From DATEPR01 sp036503065 (lineage in GTDB: Bacteria > Actinomycetota > Actinomycetes > Mycobacteriales > Pseudonocardiaceae), in contig DASXXM010000269.1 of NCBI GenBank assembly GCA_036503065.1, forward strand, positions 1 through 8,710: a DNA stretch of 8,710 nt, in the 5' to 3' direction. A program made the translations under genes and the position numbers. The notes beneath the pieces are model-generated. The model was not told the DNA's origin and ran no database searches. It worked only from the letters and a program-made list of their open reading frames with translations. Of the stretch, positions 4,832-8,710 are shown piece by piece (the first letter of the stretch is position 1; each line of letters begins with the position of its first letter).

Positions 4832-5788
4832 GTGACTGATCCCCAGCCGATCCCGCACGCCACCGCCGCGCAGGTCGAGGCGGCCTGGTCGGACCCGAAG
4901 CTGGCCAACGTCCTGTACCACGACTGGGAGGCCGCCAGCTACGACGAGAAGTGGTCGATCTCCTACGACGAGCGCTGCATCGACTACGCCGTCGGCCGCT
5001 TCCGAGCCGTCGCCGGGGACGCGGGCCTGCCGTACCCGAGAGCGATGGAACTGGGCAGCGGCACGGGTTTCTTCCTGCTCAACCTGATGCAGGGCGGCGT
5101 GATCGAGAAGGGCTCGGTCACCGACCTGTCGCCGGGCATGGTGCAGGTCGCGCTGAACAACGCCGAGCGCCTCGGCCTGCCGGTGGACGGCAGGGTCGCC
5201 GACGCCGAGCGCATCCCGTACGAGGACGCGACGTTCGACCTGGTCGTCGGGCACGCCGTGCTGCACCACATTCCGGACGTGCCGGCGGCGCTGCGCGAGG
5301 TGTTGCGCGTGCTCAAGCCGGGCGGCCGGTTCGTGTTCGCGGGTGAGCCGACGAAACTGGGCGACGCCTACGCCCGCAGGATCAGCCAGTTCACCTGGTG
5401 GCTCACCACCAACGTCACCCGCCTGCCCGCGCTGAACTCGTGGCGCCGCCCGCAGGCCGAACTGGACTCGTCGTCCCGCGCGGCTGCCCTGGAATCCGTG
5501 GTCGACCTGCACACCTTCGACCCGAACGACCTGGTAGGCATGGCTCGCGCGGCCGGCGCGCGCAGCGTCCGCGCGGTCACCGAGGAACTGTCCGCGGCGC
5601 TGTTCGGCTGGCCGGTGCGCACGTTCGAAGCCGCGGTGCCCAAGGGCAAACTCGGCTTCGGCTGGGCGATGTTCGCCTACCGGTCCTGGCAGCGACTGTC
5701 CTGGTTGGACGAAAAGATACTGGCACGGGTGGTGCCCCGCGAGCTGTTCTACAACGTGCTGATCACCGGGACCAAACGAACCGACTGA
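4832..5788 (+). CDS. Class I SAM-dependent methyltransferase (Rv3038c-like)
   Basis: This is a 318-residue protein with a Methyltransf_11-type Rossmann fold. Motif I is MELGSGTGFF (72-81), a second acidic strand end is VTDLSPGMV (96-104), VADAERIPYEDATFDLVVG (122-140) is the adenine-binding and motif IV region, HAVLHHIPD (141-149) follows, and LKPGGRFVFAGEP (161-173) marks the post-motif III strand. About 60 residues (1-60) precede the fold and about 145 follow, making it longer than a minimal methyltransferase; the C-terminal part is rich in Trp and Phe and may bind a lipophilic acceptor or membrane (inference). The substrate is unknown. It starts at GTG 4832, 6 bases after the hydratase stop, and its TGA shares one base with the ATG of the next gene. 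Position matches Rv3038c in the block I recall from M. tuberculosis. Confidence 0.88.
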   Translation: MTDPQPIPHATAAQVEAAWSDPKLANVLYHDWEAASYDEKWSISYDERCIDYAVGRFRAVAGDAGLPYPRAMELGSGTGFFLLNLMQGGVIEKGSVTDLSPGMVQVALNNAERLGLPVDGRVADAERIPYEDATFDLVVGHAVLHHIPDVPAALREVLRVLKPGGRFVFAGEPTKLGDAYARRISQFTWWLTTNVTRLPALNSWRRPQAELDSSSRAAALESVVDLHTFDPNDLVGMARAAGARSVRAVTEELSAALFGWPVRTFEAAVPKGKLGFGWAMFAYRSWQRLSWLDEKILARVVPRELFYNVLITGTKRTD

Positions 5789-6957
5789 TGTACCGCTTCA
5801 CCGTCGACGACGTCGCCTACCTGCGCTCACCGGCAGGCACCGCCGCACTCGCCACCCTGGCCGACCGCCCGCTGACCGACCGCCTGGCCGACGTCACCGC
5901 GGCCAGGCAGGCGGCAGGCGACCGGTTCGCCGCGGCCCTGGAAACGGCCGTACTGCGCAGAAGGGCAACGGCCAAGCTGGCCGACGCGGCCGACTGGCTG
6001 TTCTGCGACGCGGCGTTGCAACAGGCAACGGCAACCGCGGTCGCCGCACACCGCGCGACCCGGCTGCGCGGCCGGGACGTGCACGACGTCACCTGCGGCA
6101 TCGGCGCCGACCTGGTCGAACTGGCGGCCGTGGCCAACCGGTGCGTCGGCTCGGACATCGACCCGGTCCGCCTTGCCATGGCCGCCAACAACTGCCCGAA
6201 CGTCCCGCTCGTCCAAGCCGACGCCCTGCACCCGGTGACCAGAAACACCGCCGTACTGGCCGACCCGGCCCGCCGGGACGACACCGGCCGCCGCCGCTGG
6301 CACCCGACCGACCTGGCCCCGCCGCTACCCGACCTGGTCGAGGCATACGCGGGCCGGGACCTGGTCGTCAAATGCGCGCCGGGCCTGGACTTCGCCGCAG
6401 TGCCGTGGGCCGACGAGATCGAACTGGTCTCCCTGGACGGCACCGTCCGGGAAGCGTGCCTGTGGACCGGTTCCCTTGCCACCCAAGGAATCCACCGCCG
6501 CGCAACGGTGCTGCGCCGCGACCAGCCACAATGGACGATCACCGACGCGGACCCGGACGACTGCCCGGTCCGCCCACCCGGCGCGTGGCTGGTCGACCCG
6601 GACGGCGCCGTGGTCCGCGCGGGCCTGGTCCGCCAGTACGCCGCCCGCCACCGGCTTGGCCAACTCGACCCCAGGATCGCCTACCTGACCGGCGACGCGC
6701 CACCACCGGGTGGCCGCGCTTTCGAGATCCTCGACCAGTTCCGCTACCGCGAGAAGGCCCTGCGTGCCGCGCTGCGCCGGTACGACGTCGGCGCGTTGGA
6801 GATCCTGGTCCGCGGCCTGGACGTGGTCCCGGACGTACTGCGCCGCAGCCTGAAACTCACCGGCGCGGCGTCGGCGACCGTGGTGCTCACCAGGATCGGC
6901 GACACCCCGACCGCGTTCGTCTGCCGGGCACATCCTGGGTTAACGTCTGGCGCATGA
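5788..6957 (+). CDS. THUMP-like domain class I methyltransferase (Rv3037c-like)
   Basis: This is a 389-residue protein. An N-terminal helical region (1-95) precedes a SAM-binding core: VHDVTCGIGADLVELA (98-113) is motif I, GSDIDPVRLAMA (121-132) carries the acidic ribose-binding residues, VQADAL (142-147) follows, and LADPARR (157-163) occupies the place of the catalytic (D/N)PPY-like motif. The C-terminal part (about 305-380) fits the THUMP-like domain found in this actinobacterial family; THUMP domains bind RNA, so an RNA substrate is a reasonable guess but not shown. The start ATG 5788 overlaps the previous stop by one base (TGATG). The same frame is open back to 5398, but that stretch lies inside the preceding gene and reads as Arg/Pro-rich shadow. 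The TGA overlaps the next ATG (ATGA), so all are likely co-translated. Confidence 0.87.
   Translation: MYRFTVDDVAYLRSPAGTAALATLADRPLTDRLADVTAARQAAGDRFAAALETAVLRRRATAKLADAADWLFCDAALQQATATAVAAHRATRLRGRDVHDVTCGIGADLVELAAVANRCVGSDIDPVRLAMAANNCPNVPLVQADALHPVTRNTAVLADPARRDDTGRRRWHPTDLAPPLPDLVEAYAGRDLVVKCAPGLDFAAVPWADEIELVSLDGTVREACLWTGSLATQGIHRRATVLRRDQPQWTITDADPDDCPVRPPGAWLVDPDGAVVRAGLVRQYAARHRLGQLDPRIAYLTGDAPPPGGRAFEILDQFRYREKALRAALRRYDVGALEILVRGLDVVPDVLRRSLKLTGAASATVVLTRIGDTPTAFVCRAHPGLTSGA
6941..6946 (+). promoter_or_regulatory. Possible internal -10 element before the acyltransferase gene
   Basis: TAACGT matches TANNNT and ends 7 bases before ATG 6954, the spacing expected for a leaderless transcript. 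It lies in the last codons of the THUMP-like gene. A convincing -35 is not seen (TTCGTC further upstream is weak). Confidence 0.35.
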
Positions 6958-7700
6958 CGTCCATGTGGGGATCGCCGCTGGCCGAGAAGTGGCGGCGCGC
7001 CCGCCGCGACCCCAGGCAGGTCCGGCTGTTCACCGTCGACTCCCTGTGCTGGGTGATCCGCCACCGCGCGTACAGCCCGTGGTACCTGGTGCGGTACTGG
7101 CGGCTGCTCCGGTTCCGGCTGGCCAACCCGCACATCGTCCTGCGCGGCATGGTGTTCCTGGGCAAGAAGGTGGAGATCCACTGCCGCCCCGGCTACGGCC
7201 GCCTGGAGATCGGCCGATGGGTACACATCGGCGACGGCAACTCCATCCGCTGCCACGAGGGCTCGCTGCGCATCGGTGACAAAGCGGTCTTCGGCAAGGA
7301 CAACACGGTCAACTGCTACCTGGACATCGAACTGGGCGCGGCAACGCTGGTCGCCGACTGGGTCTACATCTGCGACTTCGACCACGTCACGGCGGACATC
7401 ACCCTGCCGATCAAGGATCAGGGCATCGTGAAGTCCCCGGTCCGCATCGGACCGGACACCTGGCTGGGCGTGAAGGTCAGCGTCCTACGCGGCACCCGAA
7501 TCGGCCGCGGCTGCGTGGTCGGCGCACATGCCGTGGTCCGCGGCGACATCCCGGACTACGCGATCGCCGTCGGCACCCCCGCCCGAGTGGTCCGTGACCG
7601 CAGGGCCGACTACGAAGCCGACCGTGACCGCAGGGAAGCAATCGCCGACATGTCCCGCAAAGCCGCCAGGGCCCTACAAAAAACCCTCGACGAGAGCTAG
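6954..7700 (+). CDS. Left-handed beta-helix acyltransferase (Rv3034c-like)
   Basis: This 248-residue hexapeptide-repeat transferase probably moves an acetyl or other acyl group from CoA to a hydroxyl or amine acceptor as a trimer. An N-terminal basic/aromatic segment with SPWYLVRYWRLLRF (41-54) may sit on the membrane surface. Hexapeptide-like turns follow at about 73-138 (VEIHCRPGYGRLEIGRWVHI and onward). The CDFDH segment (140-144) holds the likely catalytic His144 of this fold, and a second set of turns runs 162-208 (SPVRIGPDTWLGVKV, GRGCVVGAHAVVRG, IAVGTPARVV). A charged helical tail ends the protein. The wording matches my memory of M. tuberculosis Rv3034c closely, including MTSMWGSP at the start, IKDQGIVKSPVRIGPDTW and IAVG-PA. 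ATG 6954 overlaps the preceding stop (ATGA); ATG 6963 is an alternative. The acceptor is unknown; cell-envelope glycolipid is a guess based on the family. Confidence 0.9.
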   Translation: MTSMWGSPLAEKWRRARRDPRQVRLFTVDSLCWVIRHRAYSPWYLVRYWRLLRFRLANPHIVLRGMVFLGKKVEIHCRPGYGRLEIGRWVHIGDGNSIRCHEGSLRIGDKAVFGKDNTVNCYLDIELGAATLVADWVYICDFDHVTADITLPIKDQGIVKSPVRIGPDTWLGVKVSVLRGTRIGRGCVVGAHAVVRGDIPDYAIAVGTPARVVRDRRADYEADRDRREAIADMSRKAARALQKTLDES

Positions 7701-7795
7701 CGTCCCCGCAGTTCACCCAGTGCGCTGGCCGCGATCAGCAGGGCGAGCCCCACGTCGGCGAGGACGGCAACCGACGGCGCGGCCACGTTCTGCAC
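7697..7795 (-). pseudogene. Hydrophobic minus-strand frame, possible remnant of a membrane-protein gene
   Basis: This frame ends in TAG at 7697, sharing the CTAG with the acyltransferase stop, and reads NVAAPSVAVLADVGLALL followed by IAASALGELRGR: a plausible membrane segment with a basic end. Upstream of about 7795 the frame becomes nonsense, and no ribosome binding site precedes the GTG at 7795. It may be the surviving 3' end of a lost convergent gene, or chance. Confidence 0.22.
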
Positions 7796-7920
7796 AGCCG
7801 ACGCCGATCGCCCGCTGCTCCAGCAGCGCCGGGCACCCCTGGTTCGACCAGGCGGCGACACCTGGCGCGTCTTCCACTGGCGGTGGCCGCTTGTCGGCGG
7901 CACGTGAGACGATCCTGCCC
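7701..7920. other. Intergenic stretch without a convincing gene
   Basis: These 220 bases separate the GC-rich acyltransferase block from the small-gene operon. I see a hydrophobic minus-strand frame at its left end, a 6-bp hairpin near 7813-7828, and, just before ATG 7921, GACGAT with a 7-base spacer as a poor -10 candidate. There is no tRNA or repeat array. Confidence 0.5.
7813..7828. terminator. Hairpin downstream of the acyltransferase block
   Basis: CGCTGC (7813-7818), loop TCCA, GCAGCG (7823-7828) form a compact perfect stem 112 bases after the acyltransferase stop. There is no T-tract, as is common in actinobacteria, so a terminator role is only possible. Confidence 0.25.
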
Positions 7921-8154
7921 ATGCGTATGCCTGACTTTGATCAACTGGCTGCTGACCTGATCGTGGCCGATGACCATCCCGAGATAGTGTCCGTGCGGCT
8001 GACCGCGCCACCCGACAACGCGCGATACCACAACCGGTTGATAATTGTGTGCGCTGACGGTTCGTCATTTTATGTGATGGTGCGGCAGGTCGACGGCCCC
8101 GGTATCCCTCGGCACCAGGCTTATGAGCTGCCCAAGGAAGCGGTGTCGGCATGA
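7921..8154 (+). CDS. Small protein of unknown function, paralogue of the next gene
   Basis: This is a 77-residue soluble protein I do not recognise. It starts at ATG 7921 (a second ATG follows at 7927) without a clear Shine-Dalgarno, which suggests a leaderless mRNA. Predicted layout: an N-terminal helix around DFDQLAADLI, then beta strands around VSVRLTA, LIIVCADGSSFYVMVRQV and a short tail. It aligns without gaps over residues 5-61 to the next protein with about 15 identities (Asp5, Phe6, Gln8, Leu13, His19, Ile22, Val25, Pro31, Asn33, Leu40, Asp46, Gly47, Tyr51, Pro60, Gly61), so the two arose by tandem duplication and may pair with each other. Codons such as ttt, gat, gct, ata and tat are common, unlike the GC3-rich genes to the left, a sign of accessory or mobile origin. 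TGA overlaps the next ATG (ATGA). Confidence 0.75.
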   Translation: MRMPDFDQLAADLIVADDHPEIVSVRLTAPPDNARYHNRLIIVCADGSSFYVMVRQVDGPGIPRHQAYELPKEAVSA

Positions 8155-8402
8155 CCGTGGATGACTTCAAGCAGTATTTCCAGGAACTGCTGACGAATTC
8201 GGGCCACACCGCGATTGCCGGGGTCGATGTCTACGACATCCCCGGCAATGAGGGACCGCTCAAGGATCTGGCTGTGCGCGGAACGGATGGCGTGACGCTG
8301 TATCTGAGCATTGTGCGGACCTCGCCGCCTGGTGGTGACAAGCCGGGCCGCGAGGTGGTGACGAAGTCGGAACCGGGCGTCAAGGTGATCGCAGGCGAGT
8401 AA
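8151..8402 (+). CDS. Small protein of unknown function, paralogue of the preceding gene
   Basis: This is an 83-residue protein of unrecognised family. It shares the layout of the 77-residue product upstream: an N-terminal amphipathic helix (DFKQYFQELL, 5-14), a segment with IAGVDVYDIPGN (22-33), the strand-turn-strand TDGVTLYLSIVR (45-56) and a charged tail (GGDKPGREVVTKSEPG) that is longer than in its partner. Conserved positions with the partner include Asp5, Phe6, Gln8, His19, Pro31, Asn33, Asp46, Gly47 and Tyr51. There are no Cys residues, membrane segments or enzyme motifs, which suggests a binding or structural protein. ATG 8151 overlaps the upstream stop by 4 bases and the stop is 12 bases before the next start, so the three small genes form one operon. 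Confidence 0.75.
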   Translation: MTVDDFKQYFQELLTNSGHTAIAGVDVYDIPGNEGPLKDLAVRGTDGVTLYLSIVRTSPPGGDKPGREVVTKSEPGVKVIAGE

Positions 8403-8408
8403 AGGTGG
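8402..8408 (+). promoter_or_regulatory. Ribosome binding site of the 43-residue zinc-ribbon-like gene
   Basis: AAGGTGG begins on the last base of the previous stop codon and ends 6 bases before ATG 8415. It supports the reality of this very short gene. Confidence 0.55.
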
Positions 8409-8414
8409 TGTCCA

Positions 8415-8546
8415 ATGGCTGACTCTGGTGGTACGTGTCCTGATTGCGGACAGACTCTCGCCGTGGGACCAGGACAGACCGTCCCGCCGCACCGGCCCCA
8501 GGGGGAGCAGGGTGCCTGCTCCGGTGCCGGCAAAACGGCGACATAG
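8415..8546 (+). CDS. 43-residue zinc-ribbon-like small protein
   Basis: This is a very short protein with a CPDCGQ knuckle (Cys8, Cys11), then PPH (His26) and GACSGAG (Cys35), giving a C-x2-C...H...C set that could hold one zinc ion. I recall small actinobacterial proteins with the same order, CPxCG, then an R/P-rich stretch ending in His, then C-x-G-x-G, so a zinc-ribbon family is likely, with a role in nucleic-acid or protein binding unknown. It starts at ATG 8415, 12 bases after the preceding stop, with AAGGTGG 6 bases upstream, and ends in TAG. Codon use shares the lower GC3 of its two operon partners at its 5' end (tct, ggt, ggt, tgt, cct, gat). It ends 25 bases before the stop of the convergent hydrolase gene. 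Confidence 0.6.
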   Translation: MADSGGTCPDCGQTLAVGPGQTVPPHRPQGEQGACSGAGKTAT

Positions 8547-8571
8547 GTCCAGGTCGCTGCTGGTAGTCAGG

Positions 8572-8710
8572 TCAGGGATTGGTGAAGCTCACCTCGGGGA
8601 AGGCATTGCTGGTGCCATCGAGCAGCGGCTCGGGGATCCCGTTGAGTTGACGTTCGAAGAACGCGCCGACGTAGGTCGTGGTGATCGCGATCGACCGGGG
8701 AGCGTCCGGA
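8572..8710 (-). CDS. Alpha/beta hydrolase, C-terminal fragment (runs off the window)
   Basis: The last 45 or so codons of a minus-strand gene are present; the stop TGA is at 8572-8574. The readable peptide includes RSIAITTTYVGAFFERQLNG and then IPEPLLDG...FPEVSF. The pattern of a helix with AFF(E/D)RxL, then PxPLLDG and a final PEV(S/R)F strand is one I associate with C-termini of secreted or cytoplasmic alpha/beta hydrolases of the PAF-acetylhydrolase/dienelactone-hydrolase-like group in actinomycetes. The catalytic Ser, Asp and His lie outside or at the edge of what can be seen, so activity and substrate cannot be judged. The gene converges on the small-gene operon with a 25-base gap in which I see no clear terminator. 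Confidence 0.65.
   Translation of the reverse strand, partial: PDAPRSIAITTTYVGAFFERQLNGIPEPLLDGTSNAFPEVSFTNP

Noticed and set aside
3983..5512. 509-codon open frame on the minus strand
   Set aside because: It is antisense to the hydratase and methyltransferase genes, which have clear motifs; its translation is Arg/Gly/Asp/Val/Gln-rich, typical of the antisense of GC-rich coding DNA.
5398..5787. Extension of the THUMP-like methyltransferase frame upstream of 5788
   Set aside because: It lies wholly inside the preceding methyltransferase gene and reads as low-complexity Arg/Pro/Gly; ATG 5788 fits the family start.
7592..7635. 14-base direct repeat CCGTGACCGCAGGG, copies 30 bases apart
   Set aside because: Both copies encode Arg-Asp-Arg-Arg in the helical tail of the acyltransferase; the 10-codon spacing suggests a small internal duplication or codon preference, not a mobile or regulatory repeat.
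7528..7920. Upstream extension of the 77-residue gene into the acyltransferase gene
   Set aside because: It reads as Arg/Ser/Pro/Ala-rich shadow of the acyltransferase; protein-like sequence begins at ATG 7921.

Overview
This is an 8.7 kb piece of a high-GC actinobacterial chromosome. GC-rich third codon positions, frequent GTG starts, many 4-base start/stop overlaps, an ECF sigma/membrane-protein pair and a gene block that matches my recollection of the M. tuberculosis Rv3041c-Rv3034c neighbourhood all point to Actinomycetes, most likely a Pseudonocardiaceae relative (inference; no rRNA is present to place it).

Layout. (1) 36-1221, plus: an ECF-type sigma factor overlapping by 8 bases a single-pass membrane protein that is probably its anti-sigma or regulatory partner. 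(2) 1201-1785, minus: a DUF6247-like antitoxin candidate followed by a short RelE-like toxin candidate whose 3' half looks degraded. (3) 1836-2847, minus: a sulfur-metabolism cassette of a 28-residue upstream peptide, a cysteine (thiol) dioxygenase and a single-domain rhodanese, joined by ATGA and GTGA overlaps. A possible 84-residue Cys/His-rich ORF (2881-3135) lies upstream of it. (4) 3145-7700, plus: five tightly packed genes, namely a stand-alone ABC ATPase, an EchA17-like enoyl-CoA hydratase, a class I methyltransferase, a THUMP-like methyltransferase and a left-handed beta-helix acyltransferase. The last four are separated by 6 bp or less, or overlap. As I recall, the M. tuberculosis order is ABC (Rv3041c), NUDIX (Rv3040c), echA17 (Rv3039c), two methyltransferases (Rv3038c, Rv3037c), TB22.2 and Rv3035, then the acyltransferase Rv3034c; the NUDIX gene and TB22.2/Rv3035 are absent here. 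(5) 7701-7920: about 220 bp without a convincing gene, holding a small hairpin and a hydrophobic minus-strand frame that may be a gene remnant. (6) 7921-8546, plus: a mini-operon of three small genes with noticeably less GC-rich codon use. The first two encode ancient tandem paralogues and the third a 43-residue zinc-ribbon-like protein. (7) 8572-8710, minus: the C-terminus of an alpha/beta hydrolase running off the window.

The best candidates for something undescribed are the small-gene trio at 7921-8546 and the apparently leaderless upstream peptide coupled to the cysteine dioxygenase. No tRNA, rRNA, CRISPR array, insertion sequence or attachment site was seen. Family assignments come from reading motifs and from memory of homologues, not from database searches.
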